DNA of 63,297 nucleotides from an uncultured Bacilli bacterium (GCA_944358985.1 CALVSI010000006.1:1-63297); one strand, 5' to 3'. Positions 8,715 to 18,372 are shown, counted from the stretch's first letter. Notes: generated from the letters alone by a model not told the origin. Numbers and translations are program-made.

Positions 8715-10145
8715 ATGGAAATTGGAAATTTAAATTTAGAACTTAATCACGCTATTAAAAGTAAAGATATTGAGAAAATAAATTCTATTTTTGAAACATT
8801 CCCAACAATAGATATTGCTGAAATAGTTGATGACTTAAAAGATATAACAGATGTTGTATATATTTTTAGAGTTGTTAAAAGTTCTTATACCGCGGAATTA
8901 TTTAAAGATTTAAGTAGCACCAAACAAGAAGAATTGATAAATAGTTTTTTAGATAAAGATATTGTTAAAGTTCTTTCATCTGCATTTGCTGATGATGTTA
9001 CTGACTATTTATCTGAAATGCCTGCAAATTTGGTCAGTAGAATATTAAAAGTTGCACCTAAAGACATGCGTGAAGACATCAATCATTTATTAAATTATAA
9101 AGATAATACAGCGGGATCTATAATGACTACTGAATTTTTACTGTTTGATGAAAATGAAACAATTAAATCAACAATTTCAAAAATAAAGGAAAAGGGAAAG
9201 CAAGCTGTAACAATATATACAATTTTTATTCGGGATAGTCTAAGAAATTTAGTTGGAACTGTCGATTTAGATGAATTGCTTTTTAACGATACTACAAAAC
9301 CTTTAAAAGAAATTATGAATAAAAAGTTTCAAACCGTTGATGTAAATTTAGATCAAGAAGAGGTTGCTAAATTATTTAAAAGATATGATTTAACCGCTAT
9401 GGCGGTATTAAATAGCGATAAAAAAATATGTGGAATAATTACTGCAGATGACATTTTTGATGTTATAACTGAAGAAGCGGCTGAAGATATTTCAAATATC
9501 TCTAACGTTTCTAAAATTGATAAACCATATTTAGAAACCCCAATAATGAAACTTGTTTTAAAATGTGCCCCTTGGATTGTGGTTTTAATGATTTTGCAAG
9601 TCTTTTCTAGCATGATATTGTCTTCGTTTCAAAGTGAAATTAATAAATTCGCAATACTGAGCGTTTTTTCACCGATGATTTTGGATGCAAGTGGGAATTC
9701 TGGAGGGCAAACCACTGGCTTAATGATACGCTCGCTTGGTTTAGATGAAATACATCGCGGAGACTGGAAAAAAGTTGCATTAAAAGAATTTCTTGTTGGA
9801 ACAATTGTTGGTCTAATAGTGTCGGTTTTTGCTTTTGGCTGGGCGATGTTAGAAATGTCAACTGGTCTTGTCTCATGTCATATTGAAGATTACCCTGCTA
9901 TCCAAGGCGTTAGCAACGATACGATTCTTCATCTTGTTGTAGCGGGACTTGTCGGAATAACATTGTTAATTTCTATTGTGCTTTCAAAATTATTTGGCGT
10001 TGGATTATCATTTATAGCATACAAATTAAAAAAAGATCCAGCAGTTATGGCACAGCCGCTTGTTACAACTCTAGTTGATATATCATCCCTATTGATTTAT
10101 TTTGGTGTATGGATGTTATTTTTTGAATATTTTCTTGGCATATAA
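8715..10145 (+). CDS. mgtE: MgtE-family magnesium transporter
   Basis: A 476-residue magnesium channel. The cytoplasmic half has the superhelical N domain (about residues 1-130) and two CBS domains (about 135-255; TAGSIMTTEF begins the first). The membrane half (about 285-476) has five helices with the conserved pore stretch DASGNSGGQTT near residue 325. The CBS/N domains gate the pore in response to cytoplasmic magnesium. No Shine-Dalgarno is visible. TAAAAT lies 6 nt before the ATG, so the message may be leaderless. Divergent from pduL. Confidence 0.95.
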   Translation: MEIGNLNLELNHAIKSKDIEKINSIFETFPTIDIAEIVDDLKDITDVVYIFRVVKSSYTAELFKDLSSTKQEELINSFLDKDIVKVLSSAFADDVTDYLSEMPANLVSRILKVAPKDMREDINHLLNYKDNTAGSIMTTEFLLFDENETIKSTISKIKEKGKQAVTIYTIFIRDSLRNLVGTVDLDELLFNDTTKPLKEIMNKKFQTVDVNLDQEEVAKLFKRYDLTAMAVLNSDKKICGIITADDIFDVITEEAAEDISNISNVSKIDKPYLETPIMKLVLKCAPWIVVLMILQVFSSMILSSFQSEINKFAILSVFSPMILDASGNSGGQTTGLMIRSLGLDEIHRGDWKKVALKEFLVGTIVGLIVSVFAFGWAMLEMSTGLVSCHIEDYPAIQGVSNDTILHLVVAGLVGITLLISIVLSKLFGVGLSFIAYKLKKDPAVMAQPLVTTLVDISSLLIYFGVWMLFFEYFLGI

Positions 10146-10162
10146 ATTTTAAGTATTACAAT
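10135..10162 (+). promoter_or_regulatory. Promoter of the GtrA-family gene, predicted leaderless
   Basis: TTGGCA (inside the end of mgtE), 16 nt, TACAAT, then 6 nt to ATG. Confidence 0.5.
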
Positions 10163-10168
10163 AGTCCT

Positions 10169-10717
10169 ATGAATAAAACTATCGATAAGAAAAAAAACAT
10201 ATGGTACGAACTACTAAGATTTTGTATCACTGGATTAGTCAGTGCACTATTTGATTATTTAACTTGCCAATTAATTATTTTGGCTTTTTCAAATGCAAAT
10301 ATTAATCAATATGCTATCACTGCAATTTCAACAGCGGGTGGCTTTATAATTGGTGTTATTATTAACTACTTAATGTCAACTTTTTGGGTATATCAAAATG
10401 TTGACAAAAAAACTAAGACCAAAACACCTCTTTTCATTTTTTTATTTGTTTTGTTTTCTTTCCTTGCGATGGTTATATCTATACTAGTGATGTTACTATG
10501 CGATTTAGTTGTGGAAAGTTCTTTTGGACAGAGCATCAGTGAATTATCAATTATTGATTTATTTAAAGATTATGGATGGAATTTTATTGCACAGGGTATA
10601 TTTTGGTCATATGCAATTTCATTTGTCCTTAAAACCTTAGCAGGACTAATTTTTAATTATTTCACAAGAAAATATATTTTGTATAAAGCACCAAAAGAAG
10701 AAAAACAGGAAAATTAA
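10169..10717 (+). CDS. GtrA-family membrane protein
   Basis: A 182-residue protein with four membrane segments (about residues 17-40, 48-72, 86-112 and 145-170). The N-terminal RFCITGLVSALFDYL stretch and the C-terminal FNYFTRKYILYK motif match the GtrA family, which is thought to help flip or present polyprenyl-linked sugars for cell-surface glycans. No glycosyltransferase lies alongside, so the substrate is unknown. No Shine-Dalgarno is seen. TTGGCA-16-TACAAT ends 6 nt before the ATG. Confidence 0.88.
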   Translation: MNKTIDKKKNIWYELLRFCITGLVSALFDYLTCQLIILAFSNANINQYAITAISTAGGFIIGVIINYLMSTFWVYQNVDKKTKTKTPLFIFLFVLFSFLAMVISILVMLLCDLVVESSFGQSISELSIIDLFKDYGWNFIAQGIFWSYAISFVLKTLAGLIFNYFTRKYILYKAPKEEKQEN

Positions 10718-10764
10718 ATAAAATATTTATTTTTATTCGTTCTTTTGTTAGAATAACGAAGCAT

Positions 10765-10849
10765 GCACGAGTGGCGGAACTGGTAGACGCGTACGTTTGA
10801 GGGGCGTATAAGGCAACTTGTGTGAGTTCGATTCTCATCTCGTGCACCA
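10765..10849 (+). tRNA. tRNA-Leu (anticodon GAG)
   Basis: A class II tRNA with a long variable arm. The acceptor GCACGAG pairs with CTCGTGC, the anticodon loop is TTGAGGG (GAG), the T-arm contains GTTCGATTC, and CCA is encoded. A -10 candidate TAGAAT lies 9 nt upstream. Confidence 0.95.
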
Positions 10850-10862
10850 TTTAAAAAATATG

Positions 10863-10905
10863 CTCTTTCGCTAAACTAAACTAGTTATAAGAAGGAGTTT
10901 TTTTT
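10863..10905 (+). terminator. Terminator after tRNA-Leu
   Basis: CTCTTTC pairs with GAAGGAG (one G-U pair) across a 21-nt loop, and is followed by eight Ts. Confidence 0.7.
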
Positions 10906-10982
10906 ATTGATTTATACATTGTCTAAATTATGTTATTTTTATAAATTAATTTTTCTTTTATAATATTTTCGAGGTGATTTGC

Positions 10983-11522
10983 ATGAAAAAAATTTTAAAA
11001 TCCTTATTTTTGTTTTTGTCGACCTGCTTAGCTATTGGAGCGGTTTGCATGATTTTCGTTTCTCCATTGCAGTTTTACGTTGATTCATTAGAAAATGTTG
11101 ACCCGCTTTTAATTCCTTATAACAATGCTTATTTTGGTGGCGATTTAGTATATACAATTAAAATTTTGTTTATTGATACTGAAATTAATTTAGGAACGTT
11201 AAATTTCAATTATCTTCCAGTTATTGGATTTATTATGATTTTAGTAGGCGGAATTTTGTCATTATTGATGATGCTAAAAAGAAGAAAGAAAGGTTTATTT
11301 TTCTTAGCAATGTGTCTTGCAAGTATTGCACTTACAATAGGTGGCGGTGTATTAACCTTTTTTGTTCGCGATGGATTCTTAGCAGTAAATGAAATTAGTG
11401 ATTGGCCAGAATTTATTTTGGATACAATTCAAATAACTTATGCACCATATCTTTCCATCTCATTTGCTTGTGCTAGCGGTGCACTGACACTAATTTCTCT
11501 TTTTATTAAAAGCAAAAAATAA
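10983..11522 (+). CDS. Four-helix membrane protein, unknown function
   Basis: A 179-residue integral membrane protein with segments at about 7-27, 78-98, 104-127 and 155-176. An extracytoplasmic loop of about 50 residues lies between helices 1 and 2, a short basic turn (KRRKKG) between 2 and 3, and a second exported loop between 3 and 4. The ATG at 10983 is chosen over an upstream in-frame GTG because GAGGTG is well spaced before it. TATAAT lies at 10959-10964. The next gene encodes a protein of the same topology. Neither is recognised. Confidence 0.78.
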   Translation: MKKILKSLFLFLSTCLAIGAVCMIFVSPLQFYVDSLENVDPLLIPYNNAYFGGDLVYTIKILFIDTEINLGTLNFNYLPVIGFIMILVGGILSLLMMLKRRKKGLFFLAMCLASIALTIGGGVLTFFVRDGFLAVNEISDWPEFILDTIQITYAPYLSISFACASGALTLISLFIKSKK

Positions 11523-11577
11523 ATACTTTTAATACTCGATATTTTTATTTAAAATTATACCTAGCGGAGGTGTTTTT

Positions 11578-12048
11578 ATGGCGAAATTTAAAAAAGTTAT
11601 AACAAGCGAAACCATGATGTTAATCGGCTTTTTATTCGCGGTTTTAGCTATTATTATGATGTTTGTTCCTGCTATTGATGGAAAAATTATTAATAGTTCG
11701 GTTGATATATTTTTTGATCGCCCTGGTGCAGATATCCGTGTCGGAGTTTGGCCGGTTTTTGTTGGTTATATGTTAATCGCTTTAGGCGGGATTATTTTAT
11801 TAATAATGGCATTACCTTTTGTTAAACCAACTTTAAAACTTGAAAAAGCAATATTAATCATAACTATCATTTTGTTAACAGCAGGCACTGTTTTATGTTT
11901 CATTACTTATAATTTGGTTATTATAATGAATAATTTTTCCTCTGGATTACAAAATGTATATTCTCCGCTTGCTGGTCCGTATCTAGCAGGAATATTTTCT
12001 TTGATTTCGGCTGGATGCACTGTTTGGGCATTAAAACTAGATTGGTAA
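11578..12048 (+). CDS. Four-helix membrane protein, unknown function
   Basis: A 156-residue membrane protein with helices at about 12-32, 58-82, 92-118 and 133-153. An exported loop of about 25 residues follows helix 1. The topology repeats that of the gene 55 nt upstream, and both share a short basic N-terminus, so they may be a tandem pair acting together. GGAGGTG six nt before the ATG fixes the start. A bidirectional terminator follows. No function is assigned. Confidence 0.78.
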   Translation: MAKFKKVITSETMMLIGFLFAVLAIIMMFVPAIDGKIINSSVDIFFDRPGADIRVGVWPVFVGYMLIALGGIILLIMALPFVKPTLKLEKAILIITIILLTAGTVLCFITYNLVIIMNNFSSGLQNVYSPLAGPYLAGIFSLISAGCTVWALKLDW

Positions 12049-12078
12049 AAAAATCCGCTAAAAGCGGATTTTATTTTA
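12048..12078. terminator. Bidirectional intrinsic terminator
   Basis: AAATCCGCT/AGCGGATTT stem with a 3-nt loop. It has T-rich tracts on both strands, so it can end both the plus-strand membrane-protein transcript and the minus-strand pepF transcript. Confidence 0.88.
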
Positions 12079-12099
12079 ATATTATTGTAATATTAATCA

Positions 12100-13794
12100 T
12101 TATAATTCTTTTTCTTTTAATATTTTATAAGCTTTGAGCACTATTTTCTTAACATTCCCATCAACGAATGGATTAACTAAATGATTTTTTTCAAGCAATG
12201 TTAAGAATGGATATTTCCCCCCACATTTGCAAAGTTTTATATACTTTTTAAAAGCTTTATCTTTATTTTTGTACATCATTACAAGGAAAGACATAGCAAT
12301 AACTTGCGCTAAAGTATAGTCAATGTAATAAAATGGTGATGAGAAAACATGAGTCTGTCTCATCCAATATCCACCATGACTATAACATGGACAATCTATA
12401 TATCTCTTGTGAGGAGTATATTTGCTTTCGATTTCTTTAAATTTTTTGCATCTTTCTTCATGACTTACATTTGGATTTTCATATACCCAATGTTGAAACT
12501 CATCAATTGTTATACCATAAGGCAAAAATTTAATTGCATCCTCTAAATGTGATACACAATATTTTTTTGCATCATCTTTAAAAAATAAATCCATATAAGG
12601 CCAAGCAAAAAATTCCATTGACATTGAATGTATTTCACAAGCCTCTAATGTTGGCATGCGATAAGAAGGAATGGAAATATTTCTACTTAAATAGCCTTGA
12701 AAAGCGTGCCCTACTTCATGTGTTAAAACATTAACATCGGCTTCTGTTCCATTAAAATTAGCGAAAATAAATGGTGACTTATATTTATTTATAAAAGTCA
12801 TATATCCGCCTGGGGCCTTGTATTGTCTTGCTATTAAATCCATTAGATGGTTATCAAGCATAAAATTGAAAAATTCTCCGGTCTCTGGTGACATATTTTC
12901 ATACATCTTTTTTGCACATTCTAATAAATATTGAGAATCTCCAGCAGGTTTTGGATTTCCATCTAAAAATGCAATATTAAAATCATATGCAGCCATCTTG
13001 TTAAAATTAAGTTTCAATCTTTTGGCTTGTTTTTTGTATAATTTTTGGCAAATATTAACTACCGTTTCACTTATTTGTTTTCGATAAGATGATACCATCT
13101 CACTATTGTAATCACTTCGATATAAACGCAAATAGCCGAGTTCGACAAAGTTTTTAAAGCCCAATTTCTTAGCCATGTTATCACGAACATGAACTAATTC
13201 ATCATAAATATCGCCTATCTTTTTTTCATTATCTCCAAGCCATTTATCAACAGCGATAGAAGCTTCTTTTCTAGTTTTACGATTGATATCAGAGATAAAT
13301 TTACCCATTTGTGATAAATTATATATTTCTCCTCTAAATTCAATTTGAGCAGAACTCATAACTTTATCATATTCGCTTGTTAATTTGTTTTCCTTGACCA
13401 ATTCATCAATTATTTTTTCATCGTAAATTCGTAAAGAATTTTCAATCATAAAGAAGTAAAAATTGCCAAGTTTTTCTCTTAAAAAATTAACATATTTGCT
13501 TTCAAGAAGTAACTTATAAAAATTGTTAATTAGATTGTTTATTAGTGGTGATGTTTCATCGATTATTTCATTTGCTTTCACGATTTTTTCATCGTTTGTA
13601 TTTAAAGAATAATGAATCGAAACAAGTGTCATTTCAGTTTCTATTTCATCTGTAAAACGATGGAACTTTTTTACAACATTTAAAGCTTTTTGTTCATTGT
13701 CAGCACTTCTAAATTCTTCAACAATTGCCTCCATTTTTTTCTTAATTTTAGAAAATGGGGTGAGTTTTACAGGCATATTTTCAAATTTTGTCAT
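12100..13794 (-). CDS. pepF: M3 family oligoendopeptidase
   Basis: A 564-residue zinc metallopeptidase of the M3 (thimet/PepF) family that cleaves short peptides in the cytoplasm. The HEVGH zinc site is near residue 350, in the context LTHEVGHAFQGY, and the third ligand is probably in EACEIHSMSMEFF about 25 residues later. The ATG at 13794 is preferred over an in-frame start seven codons upstream because AAGGAG lies six nt before it. It begins 13 nt after gpmI ends, so the two form an operon. Confidence 0.93.
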   Translation of the reverse strand: MTKFENMPVKLTPFSKIKKKMEAIVEEFRSADNEQKALNVVKKFHRFTDEIETEMTLVSIHYSLNTNDEKIVKANEIIDETSPLINNLINNFYKLLLESKYVNFLREKLGNFYFFMIENSLRIYDEKIIDELVKENKLTSEYDKVMSSAQIEFRGEIYNLSQMGKFISDINRKTRKEASIAVDKWLGDNEKKIGDIYDELVHVRDNMAKKLGFKNFVELGYLRLYRSDYNSEMVSSYRKQISETVVNICQKLYKKQAKRLKLNFNKMAAYDFNIAFLDGNPKPAGDSQYLLECAKKMYENMSPETGEFFNFMLDNHLMDLIARQYKAPGGYMTFINKYKSPFIFANFNGTEADVNVLTHEVGHAFQGYLSRNISIPSYRMPTLEACEIHSMSMEFFAWPYMDLFFKDDAKKYCVSHLEDAIKFLPYGITIDEFQHWVYENPNVSHEERCKKFKEIESKYTPHKRYIDCPCYSHGGYWMRQTHVFSSPFYYIDYTLAQVIAMSFLVMMYKNKDKAFKKYIKLCKCGGKYPFLTLLEKNHLVNPFVDGNVKKIVLKAYKILKEKEL

Positions 13795-13807
13795 ATTTTC
13801 TCCTTGA

Positions 13808-15412
13808 CTAATCATGGATGATTAAACTATTTTCATCCATTTCTTTTGGTTTTTCTTCCCCTAACAAATCAATAATTGTAGGTGCAATATTTGCAAGTTT
13901 ACCACCACTTTGCAAAAGTTTAATGTCAGTTCTGGATATGCAAAATGGTACAGGATTTGTCGTATGAGCAGTAAAAGGATGATCTTTGTCGTCTAATATT
14001 TCTTCGGCATTGCCATGATCTGCGGTAACAATTAAAGTTCCATTATTTTTTTCACACCACTTAATTAATTTGCCAACACATTCGTCAACTGTCTCAACAG
14101 CTTTTACACACGCCTTGTAAATTGCTGTATGCCCAACCATATCACAATTAGCAAAATTAACAATAACTACATCCAAATAATCTTTATTTAATTCTTCTAA
14201 TAAAGAGTCACAAACCTCATATGCAGACATTTCAGGTTTTAAATCATATGTTGCAACTTTGGGTGAGTTAATTAATATTCTTTTACAATTTTTAAGTTCT
14301 GGTCTTTCCACACCATCAAAGTTCATAGTTCCATCAAAAAAGAAAGTAACATGAGCGTATTTTTCTGTTTCTGCGATGCGTAACTGATAGTAATTGTTAT
14401 TAGCAAGCCAAACACCTAAAATATTATCTAGTTTTGGCAAGGCAAAAGCTATTTCTCCTTTAACTGAATCAGCATATTTCATCGTGCATACATAAAAAAT
14501 GTTTTTAAGAATGTGGTTTGGAACATAAGGTTTATACGCTAATGTTCCATCCTCTTTTAAAGGTGGATTTTGATAAAAGTATGGATTTGTAATAATTGTT
14601 GAAATTTGTATTGCTCTATCTGGTCTGAAATTCATGAAAATAATTGCGTCATTATCCATGATTCTTCCATCAACGTTTTTATTATATGCTGGGATTAAAA
14701 ATTCATCGCTTGCATCTTTTCCAGTCTTTGGCAAATTTTCATATTGCTGTTTTAAATATTGATGGAAATCATCAAAAGATTGTCCATCATGATCGACCAT
14801 CACACGATAAGCAACGTCAACGCGATCTAAATTTTTATCTCGATCCATGACATAATAACGACCACCAATATCAGCTATATGACCAAAATTTAATTCATTC
14901 ATCAAATTTTGTATCTCGTCTAAATATTTGACACCTGCTTGTGGATCGACATCTCGTCCATCCATAAAAGCATGATAATAGACATCTTTTAATCCTTCTT
15001 GCTTGGCCATTTTTATCATTGCTTTAACATGATTGATATGTGAATGTACACCACCATCGCTTGTCAAGGCAAAAATATGCAATTTAGAATCGTGTTTTTT
15101 TGCATGTTCTATAGCACTAAGGTAATGTTTATTTTTGAAAAAGGTACCATCTTTAATAGCTTTATTAATTAAAGTTAATGATTGATAAACAATTCGACCA
15201 GCACCTATATTCATATGTCCAACTTCAGAATTTCCCATTTGGCCTTCTGGCAAACCGACAGCTTCGCCACTTGCTTCAATCGTAGTGTAAGCATATTTGT
15301 TGAAAAAATAATCTAAATTAGGTTTATGTGCGTCTTTTATGGCGTTACCATGGTCCGATTTTCTTAGACCATATCCGTCCATGATACATAAAATAATTGG
15401 TTTTTTATTCAT
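13808..15412 (-). CDS. gpmI: 2,3-bisphosphoglycerate-independent phosphoglycerate mutase
   Basis: A 534-residue glycolytic enzyme of the alkaline-phosphatase superfamily that interconverts 3- and 2-phosphoglycerate using manganese. The N-terminal IMDGYG aspartate, the catalytic serine in GQMGNSEVGHMNIGAGR near residue 60, and TADHGNAE near residue 455 are all present. It is slightly longer than the usual 510 residues. GGAGGT precedes the ATG at 15412. A TTGACT -35 candidate lies upstream, with an ambiguous AT-rich -10. Confidence 0.97.
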   Translation of the reverse strand: MNKKPIILCIMDGYGLRKSDHGNAIKDAHKPNLDYFFNKYAYTTIEASGEAVGLPEGQMGNSEVGHMNIGAGRIVYQSLTLINKAIKDGTFFKNKHYLSAIEHAKKHDSKLHIFALTSDGGVHSHINHVKAMIKMAKQEGLKDVYYHAFMDGRDVDPQAGVKYLDEIQNLMNELNFGHIADIGGRYYVMDRDKNLDRVDVAYRVMVDHDGQSFDDFHQYLKQQYENLPKTGKDASDEFLIPAYNKNVDGRIMDNDAIIFMNFRPDRAIQISTIITNPYFYQNPPLKEDGTLAYKPYVPNHILKNIFYVCTMKYADSVKGEIAFALPKLDNILGVWLANNNYYQLRIAETEKYAHVTFFFDGTMNFDGVERPELKNCKRILINSPKVATYDLKPEMSAYEVCDSLLEELNKDYLDVVIVNFANCDMVGHTAIYKACVKAVETVDECVGKLIKWCEKNNGTLIVTADHGNAEEILDDKDHPFTAHTTNPVPFCISRTDIKLLQSGGKLANIAPTIIDLLGEEKPKEMDENSLIIHD

Positions 15413-15474
15413 TTTGCTAACCTCCATGTAAAATTATAAATATTTATATATTTAAATTACAAGTCAAACGATAA

Positions 15475-16005
15475 TTAAATTAGTTCTCTTTTTTTAACAT
15501 CATTGAATAAAAATATATAAACATATGGTGCAAATCTTATCCAATAATTATATCCAATCACGTCCGCATTATAACTCGCAGATAAGATTCTAAATTGACT
15601 ATCAATATCATCGATAATTTTAAAGTTAAATAGCAACTCTTCATTTTTTTTAAAACTATCATTCGTCTTAAATAAATAATAAAGTTCTTGTTTTAAGACA
15701 GACATTGTTTGTCTAGCAGATATACATTCTGTGCTGGTCAAATTTTTAAATGAAACAATATCGATTTCATTATATTTGGTCAATGTGGTCGAATTAATTT
15801 TATTTAATGTAGAATTTTTATTAAAAATATTAATAATTGATTTTAAACATTCAAAACGTTCATTTAGCAATATTGTTAGAGCATTAGTGTGTGTTTTTAG
15901 TCTTTTTAAAAACAAATAAACAAAAATAAGATTCACAAAAAAGAAAAAAGCATAAACAATTATTATTGTTGACAAAACAATCAATGTAATACAAAATGCA
16001 TTCAT
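15475..16005 (-). CDS. LemA-like membrane-anchored protein
   Basis: A 176-residue protein with one N-terminal membrane helix (about residues 5-33) and a helical soluble part. The stretch SASYNADVIGYNYWIRFAPY near residue 145 resembles the LemA family pattern of paired YN motifs before a proline. LemA proteins are membrane-anchored helical bundles of poorly known function. The assignment rests on this motif and on layout, so it is tentative. TAAAAT lies 7 nt before the ATG. AAGGT is present but only 1 nt from the ATG, too close for a normal ribosome site. Confidence 0.6.
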   Translation of the reverse strand: MNAFCITLIVLSTIIIVYAFFFFVNLIFVYLFLKRLKTHTNALTILLNERFECLKSIINIFNKNSTLNKINSTTLTKYNEIDIVSFKNLTSTECISARQTMSVLKQELYYLFKTNDSFKKNEELLFNFKIIDDIDSQFRILSASYNADVIGYNYWIRFAPYVYIFLFNDVKKRELI

Positions 16006-16058
16006 ACCTTACATTTTAATAGAGAAAAATAAATTTACAATTTATAATTAATGTAGTC

Positions 16059-17450
16059 ATGAAAAAATCAGTTGTACTTTTATTTTTTGTAGCAGCATTA
16101 TCATTAACAAGTTGCGATTTTATAAATAATTTATTTTTTTCTTCTTCTGAAAACAAAACTACACAATCGACAACTACAATATCAACTTCTTCAAGTGAGA
16201 ATGCAAAAAATCAAACTTTTTATCATGTTTTTTCAAAAGATGATTTTAATGAAGATGGCGGGCAAACTACAATTAATGGTCTTAACTTTGTATATGATGA
16301 ATTTACTTATTACTCCTTATATTGGGGTTATGGGATACAAATTGGATCGTCAGGAAATCCACAAAAAAATGATTGGAATTTAACTTGCACCTTTAATGAT
16401 GAAAATGTGATTTTAAAATCATTAACTATGTATTTAACTGTCGCAAATAATGGATTAGGGAATTTTAAAGTAACAACAAATAATTACAAAAATAATGGAA
16501 TTATCGAGATTTCAAACGATCCACAAAAATTTACATATAGCAATATAAATGATGAGACTAATTTTTTAACGATTTCTCTATCGTCTGAAAAAAACAGTGC
16601 TTTATATTTTTATTCATTGGAATTTGAAATCGAGGTTAATGATAATTCCACTATTTCAATCACTGGTGATGAAGAAAACAGGACTTCTATAAAACCTGGT
16701 GAAGGAGACATTCCTATGACTGAATATGATTTAATATCAGTTGATGAATATTATGATGGTGCGGATTTAACCTTAACGGGTGAGGATTTAAAAAAAGAAT
16801 TGAATGAAAAAACTTCTGATTTAACTAAATATCGTTACGAAGACGCTAAATATATATTGCAATATACTGATGAAAATCCAAACAAACCAGGCTACATGTA
16901 CGGATTATTTGATGGCGATAATATTCCACAAAACTGGGATGGCGGTTCTTCTTGGCAAAGGGAACATGTTTGGGCGTGTGCTAGAATGAATTTAACTGGA
17001 ACTGCTCGTCCAACAGAATCTACAAAAAATCACGCTTCAGATTTACATAATTTGCGTGTCGCATGTCGAGGTGCAAACCAATACCATTCTGATAAATATT
17101 ATGATGAAGAAATAACGAGCAATAGCCTATATCCAAATTTAACTCATGACCAAATGACTGGAATGCATTCTTTCAGTGGTGATCATCGTGGCGATATTGC
17201 AAGAATTTTATTTTATATGTACGTGACGTACGATGGTTTAATTTTAACAAATGAAAAGTCACAAATGGAAGATGATGAAAATGAAAATTATATTTATTCG
17301 ATGGGTGTTTTAGATATGTTAATCAAATGGAATGACGAGGATAAGGTAGACGAATTTGAAAAGCAAAGAAACGACAGAATTTATCAATATCAAAAAAATA
17401 GAAATCCATTTATTGACTATCCTAATCTTGTAGAACAATTATTTGCATAA
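16059..17450 (+). CDS. Secreted lipoprotein with endonuclease I domain
   Basis: A 463-residue lipoprotein. The signal peptide ends in the lipobox LTSC with the lipidated cysteine at residue 19, followed by a Ser/Thr-rich linker (about 25-48). The middle part (about 55-205) is a beta-rich domain I do not recognise. The C-terminal half (about 225-460) is an endonuclease I/NucM-type nuclease: WQREHVWAC near residue 300 supplies the catalytic histidine, and SDLHNLRVACRGANQYHSDK supplies the metal-binding asparagine. Such enzymes degrade extracellular DNA or RNA for nucleotide scavenging. TATAAT lies 10 nt before the ATG with no Shine-Dalgarno. Confidence 0.88.
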   Translation: MKKSVVLLFFVAALSLTSCDFINNLFFSSSENKTTQSTTTISTSSSENAKNQTFYHVFSKDDFNEDGGQTTINGLNFVYDEFTYYSLYWGYGIQIGSSGNPQKNDWNLTCTFNDENVILKSLTMYLTVANNGLGNFKVTTNNYKNNGIIEISNDPQKFTYSNINDETNFLTISLSSEKNSALYFYSLEFEIEVNDNSTISITGDEENRTSIKPGEGDIPMTEYDLISVDEYYDGADLTLTGEDLKKELNEKTSDLTKYRYEDAKYILQYTDENPNKPGYMYGLFDGDNIPQNWDGGSSWQREHVWACARMNLTGTARPTESTKNHASDLHNLRVACRGANQYHSDKYYDEEITSNSLYPNLTHDQMTGMHSFSGDHRGDIARILFYMYVTYDGLILTNEKSQMEDDENENYIYSMGVLDMLIKWNDEDKVDEFEKQRNDRIYQYQKNRNPFIDYPNLVEQLFA

Positions 17451-17451
17451 T

Positions 17452-17481
17452 TTGACTAAAATATTAGATGTATGCTATTAT
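17452..17481 (+). promoter_or_regulatory. Promoter of HAD hydrolase/S1/pgi region
   Basis: TTGACT, 18 nt, TATTAT, beginning 2 nt after the stop of the nuclease gene. Confidence 0.6.
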
Positions 17482-17501
17482 TTTGTTATGGAAGGTAACT
17501 A

Positions 17502-18353
17502 TTGAATATGGCAAATCAACCAATAATGGCTATCATGTATGATTTTGATAAAACTTTATCTACAACAGACATGCAAAATTATTCTTTTATTCCTAATTTG
17601 GGTTTAACTCCGCAAGAATTTTGGGGAGATACGACAATTTTTAGTGAAAAAACTGGAGTTGAAAGAATTCTTTCTTATATGTATGTAATGATCCAAAAAG
17701 CAAAAGAAAAAGGAATAAAAATAAATAGAGAATATTTAAGAGAATGCGGAAAAAATATCAAATTCTTTCCTGGCGTATCAACTTGGTTTAAAAGAATTAA
17801 TGAATATGGTGCTTCAAAAGGTGTCAAAGTTGAACATTATTTAGTTTCATCAGGCACAAAAGAAATTATTGAAGGATGCTCTATTATTAACGAATTTAAA
17901 GCTGTTTATGGTTGTGAATATTATTATGAAAATAATGAACCTGTCTGGCCAAAAATGGCAATAAATTATACGCAAAAAACTCAATTCTTTTTCAGAATCG
18001 CAAAAGGAGTTTATGATCCTAGCGATGATGAGGGAGTAAATGAAAAAACGAGAAAACTTAGGGTTCCATATGGAAATATTGTCTATATGGGCGATGGAAT
18101 GACAGATATTGCATGTATGACATTAGTAAAGAAAAATGGCGGTCATTCAATTGCCTTATATCCAGAAAAAGACCAACAAAAAGTTAAACAACTATATGAT
18201 GAGGGCCGCGTTAGTTTTATTTGTCGTGCTGATTATAGTGCTAATTCAGATTTAGAAAAAGTAATTGAGCTGTTAATTGATAAAATAGCAACATATGCTG
18301 AGATTGAAAAAAAGCAAAATCTCCTAGCAAATAAAGACGCAAAAGAACTTTAA
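17502..18353 (+). CDS. HAD-family hydrolase (phosphoserine phosphatase-like)
   Basis: A 283-residue haloacid dehalogenase-type phosphatase. DFDKTLST near residue 14 is motif I, LVSSGT near residue 122 is motif II, and YMGDGMTDIACM near residue 200 is the C-terminal metal-binding motif. The helical cap between motifs I and II fits the phosphoserine-phosphatase-like class. The substrate is unknown. The TTG at 17502 is spaced 6 nt from GGAAGG. An ATG two codons later is the alternative start. Confidence 0.82.
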   Translation: MNMANQPIMAIMYDFDKTLSTTDMQNYSFIPNLGLTPQEFWGDTTIFSEKTGVERILSYMYVMIQKAKEKGIKINREYLRECGKNIKFFPGVSTWFKRINEYGASKGVKVEHYLVSSGTKEIIEGCSIINEFKAVYGCEYYYENNEPVWPKMAINYTQKTQFFFRIAKGVYDPSDDEGVNEKTRKLRVPYGNIVYMGDGMTDIACMTLVKKNGGHSIALYPEKDQQKVKQLYDEGRVSFICRADYSANSDLEKVIELLIDKIATYAEIEKKQNLLANKDAKEL

Positions 18354-18372
18354 ATAAAAATATAAAACACCT

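Noticed and set aside
12349-12546. Plus-strand frames inside pepF, miaB, rny and other minus-strand genes
   Set aside because: They lack ribosome sites and domain motifs and lie fully inside strongly supported genes.
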